Below are positions 42,231 to 51,018 of a stretch of DNA of 64,000 nucleotides, piece by piece. A program made the translations under genes and the position numbers. Under the pieces are notes generated by a model. That model was not told the DNA's origin. It did no database searches and saw only the letters and a list, made by a program, of their open reading frames with translations. Within the stretch, counting starts at the first letter, position 1. Each line of letters opens with the position of its first letter. Source of the stretch: a bacterium (lineage in GTDB: Bacteria > 4484-113 > JAFGCY01); NCBI GenBank assembly GCA_020849855.1, contig JADZFO010000003.1:34611-98610 (forward strand). The letters run 5' to 3'.

Positions 42231-43340
42231 ATGAGCTGGACCGTAATCCTGCTGCTGGCGGGCGGCCTCACGCTTCTCGTTCTTGGCGCCGAAGTGCTCG
42301 TGCGCGGCGCTGCGCGACTGGCGGCAATCGCCGGGATACCTCCGCTGCTGGTGGGGCTGACAGTCGTTTCGCTCTGCACAAGCGCGCCTGAGTTTGCCGT
42401 CTGCATCAAATCTGCAATGAGCTCCCAGGGCGATGTGGCACTTGGCAACATTGTTGGCTCCAACATCTTCAACGTGCTGTGTATTCTCGGGCTCAGCGCT
42501 CTGGTTGCCCCGCTGCCGGTCGCGCAGCGCCTTCTGCGCCTGGATGTGCCGCTGATGGTGCTGGCCTCCCTGGTGGTACTTCTGCTGGCACTGGACAGCA
42601 CTATTGGCCGCTTTGATGGCTTCTTCCTTTTGGCCGGCGCCGTGGTCTACTTCATCTTCGTCCTGCGGCAGGGTCAAAAGGAGAGCAGGAAGGTAAAGCA
42701 GGAGTACGAGGAGCAGTATGGCTCCGCTAAGAAATCAGATCGCAGTGCTCGTGTCGTGGCCCTTCAAATGCTGCTGGTGATTGTGGGCGTGGCGATGCTG
42801 GTGCAGGGAGCTGAGTGGCTGGTCCAGGGCGCAGTGAGCATCGCCAGTGCGCTGGGCGTATCCGAGCTGATCATCGGCCTGACCATCATCGCTGCGGGTA
42901 CCGGCCTCCCTGAGCTTGCCGCCTCCGTCGTGGCTGGCCTGCGGGGCGAAAAGGACATCGCAGTTGGCAATGCAATCGGCTCCTGCATCTTCAATCTGAT
43001 TGCTGTGCTCGGCCTGACGGCTGCAATTGCCCCTGAGCCGCTGATGATTGCCAGCCAGATGCTCAAGATGGATCTGCCAGTGATGCTCGCCAGCGCCGTC
43101 GCCTGCCTGCCGATCTTTTACCGCGGCTGGCGGATCGACCGCTGGGAAGGTGCGTTGTTCCTCTTCTTCTATGCTGCTTACGTGGCAGAGCTGGTGCTTA
43201 TCTCAACTTCGTCCGAATTTGAACCGACGCTCAGGACTACGCTGCTGTTTTTTGCCCTGCCCTTGAGCGCAGTTACGCTTCTGGTACTGGTGCTGCGTCA
43301 GCTGAAGAAAGAAAGGACGGCGGAGTCTGCCGGGGCCTGA
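42231..43340 (+). CDS. Sodium/calcium exchanger-family (CaCA) antiporter
   Basis: The 369-residue membrane protein has two inverted halves, each with an alpha-repeat: GLTVVSLCTSAPEFAVCI ... DVALGNIVGSNIFN in the first, and GLTIIAAGTGLPELAASV ... DIAVGNAIGSCIFN in the second. The acidic residues (SAPE and LPE) that bind the cation are conserved. In both halves one usual residue has become Cys. CaCA antiporters of the YrbG type exchange Ca or other cations for Na or H. A central charged loop (KESRKVKQEYEEQYGSAKKSD) separates the halves, as expected. Confidence 0.9.
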   Translation: MSWTVILLLAGGLTLLVLGAEVLVRGAARLAAIAGIPPLLVGLTVVSLCTSAPEFAVCIKSAMSSQGDVALGNIVGSNIFNVLCILGLSALVAPLPVAQRLLRLDVPLMVLASLVVLLLALDSTIGRFDGFFLLAGAVVYFIFVLRQGQKESRKVKQEYEEQYGSAKKSDRSARVVALQMLLVIVGVAMLVQGAEWLVQGAVSIASALGVSELIIGLTIIAAGTGLPELAASVVAGLRGEKDIAVGNAIGSCIFNLIAVLGLTAAIAPEPLMIASQMLKMDLPVMLASAVACLPIFYRGWRIDRWEGALFLFFYAAYVAELVLISTSSEFEPTLRTTLLFFALPLSAVTLLVLVLRQLKKERTAESAGA

Positions 43341-43368
43341 AGCCTGTGTGCATCAGGCGTCAGGGTCA

Positions 43369-43389
43369 GGCTGAGACCAGCTCTCAGCC
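43369..43389 (+). terminator. Hairpin after the exchanger gene
   Basis: GGCTGAGA / TCTCAGCC forms a perfect eight-base-pair stem with loop CCAGC, 29 bases past the stop. There is no T-run, so its termination role is uncertain. Confidence 0.45.
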
Positions 43390-43484
43390 CGCTGGCGGGA
43401 ACAAGCTCAGCAGTAGCGAGTCTGAATCACCTGGTCTCGTCTCACGGCGTGCTGACGCTAGCCAAAGTTTAATCTCCCGCCGCT

Positions 43485-43513
43485 TTGACCTGCTCCGGCT
43501 GCCGTGTTATAAG
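43485..43513 (+). promoter_or_regulatory. Sigma-70 promoter of the PilB/GspE gene
   Basis: TTGACC (43485-43490) and TATAAG (43508-43513) are separated by 17 bases. This is the clearest -35/-10 pair in the window and implies a leader of about 90 bases. Confidence 0.7.
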
Positions 43514-43519
43514 ATTAGC

Positions 43520-43611
43520 TGTTAGTCGCCACGGGGCCAGTTGAGGTGGGCATTCCCCTGCGCTTACCCTCCTGCGGGGCGACGACCTAGCGAACGCTAA
43601 GGAGCGACTGC
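43520..43611 (+). promoter_or_regulatory. Structured 5' leader of the PilB/GspE gene
   Basis: GTCGCC (43525-43530) can pair with GGCGAC (43578-43583) to close a 59-base element holding GGGG/CCCC and GGT/ACC pairings. A perfect TAGCG-AA-CGCTA stem (43588-43599) then abuts the AAGGAG ribosome-binding site (43599-43604). The layout suggests control of translation. It does not match a riboswitch consensus I know, including c-di-GMP-I. Confidence 0.45.
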
Positions 43612-45426
43612 ATGCAGAAAAAACTCGGCGAGATGCTGGTTGACGCCGGCGTCCTGACCCTGGAGCAGCTCCAGGAAAGCCTCGAGGCGCAGCGCGAGAG
43701 CGGCAAGCGCCTGGGCGAGGTGGTGGTCGATCTGCAGATGACCACCGAAGATGATGTTCAGGATGTCCTCGCCAATCAGCTCGGTATTGAAAAAGTCAAC
43801 CTCTATGAGGAGAAGATCGATACCGACTCCGCCCGCCTGATCTCCAGCGACATGATCACCCGTCACCAGGCCATGCCCATCCGTCAGGAGGGCAACAACA
43901 TCATCGTGGCCATGGTGGACCCGCTGAACCTGCTGGCGATTGACGACATCCGCCTTTCCACCGGCCTGGATGTGGTGCCCCGCATCACCTCCCCCCATGC
44001 GCTGAAGTTTGCCTATGACCAGCTCTTCGGTGTTACCGCCGAGGCTGAGAAGCACATGGAGGAGTACCGCCAGGAGCAGATCAAGAAGGGCTATGTCATC
44101 GACGAGGCCCTGATTGACAAAGCGACCCTGGCCGAGGTGGAGCAGGCGCCGATCGTCAAGCTGGTGGACACGGTGCTGACCGGCGCAGTTGATCACCGCG
44201 CTTCTGATATCCACCTCGAGCCCAAGGAAGACCACGCCGTCGTGCGTTACCGCGTGGACGGCATGCTGCACCGCATCCTGACCATCCCGCGCCACGCGGT
44301 GGCTGCGGTGACCGCGCGTCTGAAGATCATGGCGCGCTGCGACACTTCCGAGCGCCGCAAGCCGCAGGACGGCCGTATCGATCTGTCTCTGCGCGACAAC
44401 CAGTTCGACATCCGCTTCAGCGTCGTGCCGACGATCTTCGGTGAGAAGATCGTCATGCGTCTGCTGAACAAGACCAGCGCCAACTTCAAGCTTACTGACC
44501 TCGGCTTCGACGAGGAGGAGATGGCGACCTTCAACGACCTGACCAGCCGTCCGCACGGGATCATCCTGATCACCGGGCCGACGGGTTCCGGCAAGTCGAC
44601 GACCCTGATCGCCACCCTGTCCAAGATCGCCACCGAGACCGTAAACGTGATGACGGTGGAAGACCCGGTGGAGTACCAGCTGGACCGCATCAACCAGGTC
44701 CACGTGAACTCCAAGGTCGGCCTGACCTTCGCCACCGCGCTGCGTACCTTCATGCGTCAGGACCCGGACATCATCATGGTTGGAGAGATCCGTGACTATG
44801 AGACCGCCGACCTGGCCGTGAACGCCGCGCTCACCGGCCACCTGGTGTTCAGCACCCTGCACACCAACGACGCGCCGGGCTCAATTCCGCGACTCAACAA
44901 CCTGGGCGTCCCGCCATTCCTGATCAACGCTTCCGTCATCGGCATCATGGCCCAGCGCCTGGCGCGCAAGCTCTGCCAGCATTGCAAGCAGAGCTATACG
45001 CCGAGCGCCGAGGAGCTGGAGCTGATCCGCGGCGCCTATAGCCAGGCGGAGTTTGGCGATCATCCGGTGATGTACCGCGCCAAGGGCTGCAAGTTCTGCA
45101 ACCACCTGGGCTATGCGGGCCGTAACGGCATCTTCGAGATCTTCCGCATGACCAACGAGATGCGTGCGCTGGTGATGCGCTCCACCGCGATCCACGAGGT
45201 CAAGCGCCTGGCCCGCAGCCAGGGCATGCTGACGCTCTGGGAGTCCGGGGTCAAGAAGGTGCTGCGCGGCGTGACCAGCCTTGAAGAGCTGCTGCGTATC
45301 GCCCGTCCGGACTACGAAGAGGACAGCGAGGCCGCGGAGGAGGCTGCCAGCGGCGGCGGCGTGCGCGCCTTCCTGGCGGAGGCCGCGCCGACCCTGGCCG
45401 AGGTGGAGAGCTTCAGCTCCTTCTAA
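43612..45426 (+). CDS. PilB/GspE-type secretion ATPase with MshEN domain
   Basis: This cytoplasmic ATPase drives assembly of a type IV pilus or type II secretion pseudopilus. The 604-residue protein opens with an MshEN domain (KLGEMLVDAGVLTLEQLQESL ... KRLGEVVVDLQMTTEDDVQ), the c-di-GMP-binding module of many relatives. The ATPase core has Walker A GPTGSGKSTT, Asp/His boxes and Walker B DIIMVGEIRDYETAD, HLVFSTLHTNDA, and two CxxC pairs, CQHCK and CKFCNHLGYAGR, for a zinc site. PilB and GspE cannot be told apart without neighbours. The gene has its own strong promoter, leader and terminator. Confidence 0.92.
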   Translation: MQKKLGEMLVDAGVLTLEQLQESLEAQRESGKRLGEVVVDLQMTTEDDVQDVLANQLGIEKVNLYEEKIDTDSARLISSDMITRHQAMPIRQEGNNIIVAMVDPLNLLAIDDIRLSTGLDVVPRITSPHALKFAYDQLFGVTAEAEKHMEEYRQEQIKKGYVIDEALIDKATLAEVEQAPIVKLVDTVLTGAVDHRASDIHLEPKEDHAVVRYRVDGMLHRILTIPRHAVAAVTARLKIMARCDTSERRKPQDGRIDLSLRDNQFDIRFSVVPTIFGEKIVMRLLNKTSANFKLTDLGFDEEEMATFNDLTSRPHGIILITGPTGSGKSTTLIATLSKIATETVNVMTVEDPVEYQLDRINQVHVNSKVGLTFATALRTFMRQDPDIIMVGEIRDYETADLAVNAALTGHLVFSTLHTNDAPGSIPRLNNLGVPPFLINASVIGIMAQRLARKLCQHCKQSYTPSAEELELIRGAYSQAEFGDHPVMYRAKGCKFCNHLGYAGRNGIFEIFRMTNEMRALVMRSTAIHEVKRLARSQGMLTLWESGVKKVLRGVTSLEELLRIARPDYEEDSEAAEEAASGGGVRAFLAEAAPTLAEVESFSSF

Positions 45427-45475
45427 GCTGGCCGCAACCCGGCTGGCGGCCGGTACAGACAATCTACGAGTATCA

Positions 45476-45508
45476 ACAAGGCGGGCAGCAATGCCCGCCT
45501 TGTCTTTT
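45476..45508 (+). terminator. Rho-independent terminator of the PilB/GspE gene
   Basis: ACAAGGCGGGCA pairs with TGCCCGCCTTGT around a GCAA tetraloop, followed by CTTTTG. It lies about 50 bases after the stop. Confidence 0.9.
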
Positions 45509-45641
45509 GTGTTGGGTGTCGATGTCGCGACCTGGGCCAGTTGGAACTCCCTTGTCACGCCCTACAGGTCTGGGCTGCCAGACTTAACCCGGACTTAGCC
45601 TCCTTCGGACGGGGCCATCCCCTGTGCCTGGCATATGACTG

Positions 45642-45647
45642 TAAAAT
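45642..45647 (+). promoter_or_regulatory. -10 box TAAAAT of a leaderless-type promoter
   Basis: TAAAAT ends five bases before the ATG at 45653. This supports that start over the in-frame ATG at 45635, which would lie upstream of the -10 box. Confidence 0.5.
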
Positions 45648-45652
45648 CAGAC

Positions 45653-47794
45653 ATGTCGAAAGTCTGCCTGCCACTGATCATGCTTGGCCTCCTTCTTTCC
45701 GGCCTGTGCCTGCTGCTCGCCCAGGCTGGCTGTGCCGGCTCCGGCAGCTCCGGCTATGGCAGCGCTGCTGGCCCTGGACGATCCGGTATCCCCTCGCAGC
45801 CCGCTCCGTCCAGCCCGCGTGTAGCGCAGCCGCCTGTTGCTCTGCCCACGGCAGAGCAGCTGCAGATCCTTGCTGGGATGCCCCAGCGGGCTGGAAGCTA
45901 CTTACCGCAGGATCTCGAGCTCAATGGCAGCAACTGCCTGACCAGCCCCAGCGCCAACATCAGCGTCAGCGCGAATGGCCTCGTCTTTGACCCGGCGACC
46001 CCGCAGAATGGCCTCAAGGGCATGGCCTTCGCCCTTTACCAGTTCAGCGTGCCGGACTATGCCGGTCTGCCGGAGCTGCACTTTGAGTGGAGCGCCGTCA
46101 GTGGCTCGCTCAGCGATGCCAGCATCATGGTGCTCAACGTCCAGACCGGGCGCTGGGAGGCCTATGGACTGGACCTCAGTTTGAAAGTGACACTGCCACA
46201 GCTGGCAGCCTACTTCGATGCCAACGGCATTCTGAGCTGCGCAGTGGTGATCGGCGCCGACGCCCCGGCCGAGCTGAGCCGCATCCGCCTGGGCAGCCAG
46301 CCGCCAGTGGTTGTGGTCAGCTCAGCGCCGCTGCTGGCCTTTCCCCCACAGCACTTTGACTTCGACGCCAGTGCCAGCAGCGATCCTGACGGCAGCATCG
46401 TTGAATACCTTTGGGATCCCGAAGGCGACGGCAGCTTCGTGTCCAGCGGCGCAGATCCACACTTCGGCTATGACTATGAGTTCATCTTCAACAATGCGCC
46501 ACGGATCCGCGTGCTTGACGACAGCGGGACCTACAGCGAGGCGCAGATTGAGATGCGCCTGACCGGCAGCCGCATCATGAGCTTTGGCAACCTGGATCGC
46601 GACTTTGAAGCCAGGTCGGTGCTTACAGACAGCGCCAGTGGCAAGGTTTATGTTGCCGGCAGCTCAACTCAGACTGAGCTGGATGCCCGATTTTCCTTCA
46701 TCGACCCGCTTGAGCAGGATGGAGTGAGCTGCAGCTGGGGCGGCGCGGGAGATGACATCCTGGAGGACATCGCGCTCGGCGCCGGCGGCGTTGTGGCGGT
46801 GGGCAGTACCCGCAGCTTTGGCGACGACCAGCAGGCCCTGCTGCAGTTCTGGAGCTCGGGCGGCTTCCTGACGAGCAGCTTCCGGCTCAGCCAGAGCGAT
46901 GTGCTGAGCGAGTTCCGCAGCGTAGTAGTGACGAACGACAGCATCTATGCCGCCGGGCTCTTCTTCGACCAGGGGGTCGGCCGGCCCTTTGCCCTGCTGG
47001 TAGCCTTCAACCTGCTGGGTGAGATTCAGTGGGCCCGCAGCATCATCGCGCCGGGCAACTGCTTTCTTAACGAGCTGCGCCTGCGACCGCAGACACCGCT
47101 GGGCCCGCCCATGCTGCTGGCCGGAGGCGTCTATCAGCCCAGCGCAGGCGAGAACCAGGCCTTCTTTGCGCGCTACGATCTCAGCGGCAACCTGCTGGAG
47201 GCCCTCAGCTGGGGCGATACCGGGCGACCTGAGGAGGCGACGGACATCGCCCTGGCCGGCACCAGCGTTCTCCCCGTGGCTTACGTCAGCGGCATGGCAG
47301 GTTCCCAGCGCTGCTTCGTCAGCATCCCCGGCGGCGCCGCGAAGAGCTTCAGTGTCAACCCCAGCAGCCTCAGCTGCGCCGGTCTGCTGCGCCGCGACAA
47401 CAGCTCGGTGAACCTGCTGATAAATGCCAGCAACGCCGGCGGTGGCGAGCTGCTGCAGCTGGTGATCGACAGCGGCCTGGAGACCGTGAACTTCGTCGGC
47501 ACAAGCTTCAGCGGAGACGACAGCTTCAGCTTTAACGACGCCCAGCCCTGGGCCAGCGGCCTGGTGGCTGTTGGCCGAATGCTCGGCGAACTGCCCCAGC
47601 AGCAGGACAGCTTCAGCTTTGGCAGCCACACTGAAAGCGCTTTGTGGACAAGCGAAAGCCCCAGCCAGGGCACGCTCTCGGGCCTCAGCGCGGTGGAGAC
47701 CGAGCACGAGATGAACATCATCATTGTCACAAACTTCAACCTTGACGCCGGCGCCAATTTCCAGAACCTCCTGCTGCTGCTGCCGCCGGAGTAG
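45653..47794 (+). CDS. PKD-domain lipoprotein with 'YVAGS' propeller repeats
   Basis: The 713-residue product begins at the ATG chosen from the -10 spacing and has a lipobox AQAGC near residue 25. It has the family N-terminal domain (MVLNVQTGRWEAYGLDL), a PKD domain near residues 220-310 (FDFDASASSDPDGSIVEYLW, PEGDGSFVSS), then repeats such as GKVYVAGSSTQTELDA, GVVAVGSTRSFGDDQQALLQF and SIYAAGLFFDQGVGRPFALL. Those resemble the 'delta-60'/SBBP propeller repeats of exported proteins rather than the sialidase-like blades of the 18-28 kb set. It is one of three such proteins in the window. Confidence 0.8.
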   Translation: MSKVCLPLIMLGLLLSGLCLLLAQAGCAGSGSSGYGSAAGPGRSGIPSQPAPSSPRVAQPPVALPTAEQLQILAGMPQRAGSYLPQDLELNGSNCLTSPSANISVSANGLVFDPATPQNGLKGMAFALYQFSVPDYAGLPELHFEWSAVSGSLSDASIMVLNVQTGRWEAYGLDLSLKVTLPQLAAYFDANGILSCAVVIGADAPAELSRIRLGSQPPVVVVSSAPLLAFPPQHFDFDASASSDPDGSIVEYLWDPEGDGSFVSSGADPHFGYDYEFIFNNAPRIRVLDDSGTYSEAQIEMRLTGSRIMSFGNLDRDFEARSVLTDSASGKVYVAGSSTQTELDARFSFIDPLEQDGVSCSWGGAGDDILEDIALGAGGVVAVGSTRSFGDDQQALLQFWSSGGFLTSSFRLSQSDVLSEFRSVVVTNDSIYAAGLFFDQGVGRPFALLVAFNLLGEIQWARSIIAPGNCFLNELRLRPQTPLGPPMLLAGGVYQPSAGENQAFFARYDLSGNLLEALSWGDTGRPEEATDIALAGTSVLPVAYVSGMAGSQRCFVSIPGGAAKSFSVNPSSLSCAGLLRRDNSSVNLLINASNAGGGELLQLVIDSGLETVNFVGTSFSGDDSFSFNDAQPWASGLVAVGRMLGELPQQQDSFSFGSHTESALWTSESPSQGTLSGLSAVETEHEMNIIIVTNFNLDAGANFQNLLLLLPPE

Positions 47795-47797
47795 TGC

Positions 47798-49258
47798 TTA
47801 TGCGCCGTGCCACCACTCCATGTGGCGGCGCTGGGTCTCCAGATAGCTGTGTTCCTTGAAGAACTTGTCATAAAAGTCCAGGTCGATGTGCTGGGCCTGC
47901 AGATAGGTCAGGATAAACACCGCGGGCACCGTCGCCGGGAACTTGCCGTAGCTGTCCAGAATGTACTGCGCCTGCAGGGCCACGCAGGCCTGGAAGTGCT
48001 CATCGTGGAACAGCGCCGCGCTGCGGATCCTGCTGCTCTCTTTCCAGGGCCCCGGGGTGTCCTTGTTAAAGGGCCCGCCGCCGCCGAACTTGCGCTCGGT
48101 CACCGCCCGCACCGCCGCCCGCATGTCCGGGTAGTGCGGATAGGTATAGGCGGTGAAGACGCCCGGCCGGCCGGTGACATGCGGCAGCGGCCAGTCCTCG
48201 CGGGTCTGGAACTCAAAGCCGAGGCCCGGCACCTCAGGGTTGCCGCTGGCGCCCAGCACGCTGAAGCGGTCGAGGCCGTCAAACATCCAGCCGCCGAGGC
48301 CCAGGGCCTGCAGCATCAGCATCCCGGCATAGCAGCTGGTGGTGCACTCGGCCGTCGACTCGGTGATCGCATACTGCTCGACGAAGCTCAGGGGGTAGGG
48401 GTGCTCGACATCGACCAGATCTTTAAACTCCTCCATGCCGGGGATCTGCTGGCCCTTCAGGTCGTCAAAGATGCAGTAGCCGTTCTGGGTCAGGAAGCAC
48501 AGGATCAGCAGCAGGTGCTGGGCCACATCGGTGACCGGGATGACCATCGTTGTCCCGGGCCGGTTCACGCACCAGGTGTTGTGGCCCTCCATATAGGGCT
48601 CCATCGGCGGCAGGTTCAGCCGCCCATCCGCCAGCTTCACCACCAGCTGGCGGTGCGCATCCAGCCAGCTCTGCAGCTTGACCTCGCCAGCCGCGTTGCG
48701 CTCCAGCAGCGCCCCGGAGTCGCGGGTCGGCAGCAGGTAGACGCCCTCGTCGTCGGTATAGAAGAACTCGCAGGTGTGGAAGCCCGCCGCCGAGGGGAAA
48801 GTCCGCCCGCCCGCCGCCGCGGAGTAGTTCGCCAGCTGCGGCGCATAGCGCTCGTTGCGGGTGATCATGTGGTGCCAGCCGGTGTTGCCGGCCATGCTGG
48901 CCAGCACCAGCATCTGCTCGGTGGGGTCCAGGGGCTGCGGCGCGTGCCGGCTCTTATAGGCCAGCGGCCCATCGGGGATCTCAAAGCCCAGGCCAAAGCG
49001 CCGCGCCCGCCGGCCGTGCAGGGCCTCGATCAGCGGGAACTGCACCGCCGCCTGCAGCCCTGGATGCCCCGCCGGCATCCCGTCGAGGCGCACCTTGTCC
49101 AGCAGCAGGCGGCCGCTGCTCTCAAGCTCGGCGCCCCAGGCCCGCAGCTGAATCGCGCTCAGCACTCCGCCGGTGCCGATGAGCAGCCGCGCCAGCGCGG
49201 ACCTGCGGGTCAGCTCTCCAGTGCCGCTGCGGCGCTGGGACTCGTCATGTGTCGCCAT
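47798..49258 (-). CDS. Tat-exported protein of unknown function
   Basis: The ATG at 49258 has GGGAGG six bases upstream and gives 486 residues. The N-terminus carries a twin-arginine signal (ELTRRSALARLLIGTGGVLS), implying export of a folded, possibly cofactor-bearing protein. The body contains EQMLVLASMAGNTGWHHMI, RTFPSAAGFHTCEFFYTDD, GVYLLPTRD, VAQHLLLILCFLTQNGYCIF and a Gly-rich GLGGWMFDGL. These loosely recall the nitroreductase fold (a Tyr/Pro-rich ligand loop, then GLGG near a cofactor). I rate that as a weak guess. Its stop is three bases from the convergent lipoprotein stop. Confidence 0.7.
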   Translation of the reverse strand: MATHDESQRRSGTGELTRRSALARLLIGTGGVLSAIQLRAWGAELESSGRLLLDKVRLDGMPAGHPGLQAAVQFPLIEALHGRRARRFGLGFEIPDGPLAYKSRHAPQPLDPTEQMLVLASMAGNTGWHHMITRNERYAPQLANYSAAAGGRTFPSAAGFHTCEFFYTDDEGVYLLPTRDSGALLERNAAGEVKLQSWLDAHRQLVVKLADGRLNLPPMEPYMEGHNTWCVNRPGTTMVIPVTDVAQHLLLILCFLTQNGYCIFDDLKGQQIPGMEEFKDLVDVEHPYPLSFVEQYAITESTAECTTSCYAGMLMLQALGLGGWMFDGLDRFSVLGASGNPEVPGLGFEFQTREDWPLPHVTGRPGVFTAYTYPHYPDMRAAVRAVTERKFGGGGPFNKDTPGPWKESSRIRSAALFHDEHFQACVALQAQYILDSYGKFPATVPAVFILTYLQAQHIDLDFYDKFFKEHSYLETQRRHMEWWHGA

Positions 49259-50170
49259 AGAAGCCTCCCATCCTCGAGTCCACCGCCCTGCGGGCTCCGC
49301 ACCTTGGCAGGTCGCCGCGGGGCTGGGGCGATTGTAACCCGCCGGCCTGCCGCTTTGCGCCGATCCCGGCAATAAACAGCAAAAATTGGCCGGACTGCGA
49401 AGCTTTTGTTATGCAGAAAGGCAAGCAGTCCTGAGGGCCAGCCCCGACAGTCCACAGCCGGCCGCCGCCATGCCGCCGCCCGGCCGCCGCCCGGCCGCTG
49501 TGGGCGATGGGCCGGCCACGCCATGCCGCCGCGAAGCAGCACCGCCCAAGCCCAGCCCGGCCGCGCCTCTTTGCGCTGGACGCTTGCACGGTTCTGCAGC
49601 TGTCAGCCTGCCAGGCCCGGCAGCGTCGCCAGTCCGGGTGCACTTGCTGGCAGCCAGCCCGGGGCAAAGTTTTAACCTGCAGTGCCCGATTTGCACGTTG
49701 GAGAGTTCTTTCAAAATAGCCGGGGCGGCACTTTTAACCTTCATCCCTGAAAAAGCACCTGAAAGAAGCACTCTGCATTTTGTACTTTGAAAATCGAAAA
49801 CGCGCTTTCATTCCCTCATCATTCCCGCCCATGGACAGCTTGCCTGTAAACATAATCAAGTAATGCCCTCCACCTTTCGCCTGCGGGACAGCGCCAGCGC
49901 AGGCCATCAGGCCCGCTGCGCTGCCAGGCCCATCCAGACACCCACGCCCGATCCACCCAGGCACCCGGCCTCTGCAGGCACCCAGCCAGTCAAGGTGCAC
50001 GGCCAGTCCAGATGCACGGCCAGTCCAGGCAGCCGGCCCGCTTAGACACCCGGCCCGCCCAGGCGCACGGCGCGGCCCGGAAAGTGTACCCGCGCTGCAG
50101 GCCCTTGGGACGCCCCGCGGCCCGTGTTATCACAAGGGAGCCGGCTTTATCACAACAGCGCCAGCAACCA

Positions 50171-50284
50171 GCGGATGCTCCGCCGCTCGCAAGCTCGCCG
50201 CGGGCTGGGCTACGCCGGGCAGGCCCGGCAACTGCGAGGGCACCGAGGTGCTTGTTGGGCCCGCATGGCAATGCGGGCAAGCTG
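50171..50284 (+). repeat. Dispersed repeat, copy 1
   Basis: It starts GCGGATGCTCCGC, contains CGCAAGCTCGCCGC, GGGCTGGGCTACGCCGGGC and GGCAACTGCGAGGG, and ends in the palindrome CCCGCATGGCAATGCGGGCA. Its relatives are at 50684-50800, 50886-50966 and, more distantly, 60504-60677. Confidence 0.75.
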
Positions 50285-50290
50285 GGGCCC

Positions 50291-50308
50291 TGACTGCATA
50301 TGCAGTCA
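50291..50308. repeat. 18-bp perfect palindrome TGACTGCATATGCAGTCA
   Basis: The same palindrome recurs at 51516-51533 with one more pair on each side. Both copies are followed by CGCGGCGGC or CGCAGCGGC. Together they flank the 51.0-51.3 kb gene and the repeat zone. Confidence 0.7.
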
Positions 50309-50318
50309 CGCGGCGGCC

Positions 50319-50489
50319 GGAAAGAAGGAAAGAAGGAGAGAAGGAAAGAAGGAAAGTAGGAGAAAAGGAGAGGGGTGAGGGGAGATGGGAGAGGGGAGGA
50401 GGTGAGGGAGAAGGTGGTGATTGGCGAGTAGCGAGTGGCGAGGGGCGAGGGAGATGGGAGAGGGGTGAGGGGTGAGGGTGAGGAGGGAG
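50319..50489 (+). other. Purine-rich tract (G/A strand asymmetry)
   Basis: About 170 bases are almost free of C on this strand, built from GGAAAGAA, GGAGAG, GGGGTGAG and GAGGGAGA-type words. It begins just after the first palindrome copy. It has several G-runs and could form G-quadruplex or triplex DNA. Confidence 0.7.
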
Positions 50490-50683
50490 TCACCCCTGGG
50501 CGGGCGGTGGGAAGCGGGCCAGGCGCGGGGTGGCTTAAGAATGATGCTGGAGAGGTGTGAGCTGGGAGGTGGCAGGTGGTAGGGAGGGAGGGAAAGGCAA
50601 GGAAGCAGCGCGGCAGAGCTGCTGAGCGCCTACCAAGCGGGCAAGAACCGAGGACCGTTCTTCAATTGGAGCGCGGGCACCCT

Positions 50684-50800
50684 GCGGATGTTCCGCTGCT
50701 CGCAAGCTCGCAGCGGCCTGGGTTACGCCGGGCTAAGCCCGGCAACTGCGAGGGTACCGCGGTGCTTCGGTGGGCCCGCATGGCAATGCGGGCAGGCTGA
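50684..50800 (+). repeat. Dispersed repeat, copy 2
   Basis: It is near-identical to copy 1 (GCGGATGTTCCGC ... TTACGCCGGGCTAAGCCCGG ... CCCGCATGGCAATGCGGGCA). It is preceded by TTCAATTGGAGCGCGGGCAC, which also follows copy 3. Confidence 0.75.
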
Positions 50801-50885
50801 CCTCAACTGCAGACAAGGCCCTTCCCCGGACTGCCGTCCGGGGCCACTTAAGCCCGACTGGGACCACCGGCTTAGCCGGCATCTT

Positions 50886-50966
50886 GCGGATACTCCGCTG
50901 CTCGCAAGCTCGCCGCGGCCTGGGTTACGCCGGGCGGGCCCGGCAACTGCGAGGGTCCCGCGGTGC
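50886..50966 (+). repeat. Dispersed repeat, copy 3 (shorter)
   Basis: It matches the left two thirds of copies 1 and 2 and is followed by TCTTCAATTGGAGCGCGGGC at 50968-50987 in place of the right end. Confidence 0.7.
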
Positions 50967-51018
50967 ATCTTCAATTGGAGCGCGGGCACCCTGCCCGCAT
51001 TTTGTCGGACCACCGGCT

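Larger units (their letters stand above)
49259..51018. other. Gene-poor, repeat-rich stretch
   Basis: No convincing gene is seen over 1.76 kb. Short frames exist on both strands, but they lack ribosome-binding sites or known domains. The left part (49.3-50.1 kb) is Pro/Ala-coding-like GC-rich sequence with nothing recognisable. The right part holds three copies of a dispersed repeat, a palindrome and a purine-rich tract, listed separately. Confidence 0.6.

Noticed and set aside
43520-43611. c-di-GMP-I or other named riboswitch
   Set aside because: The conserved core bases are missing; only a generic structured leader can be claimed.
49386-49790. Open frames on both strands in the gene-poor stretch
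   Set aside because: They are Pro/Ala/Arg-biased as expected from GC-rich non-coding DNA, with no initiation signal or recognisable domain.
50012-50475. Frames running through the repeats and the purine tract
   Set aside because: They read through repeat DNA and low-complexity KKERRREGKKE-type sequence, with no support as genes.
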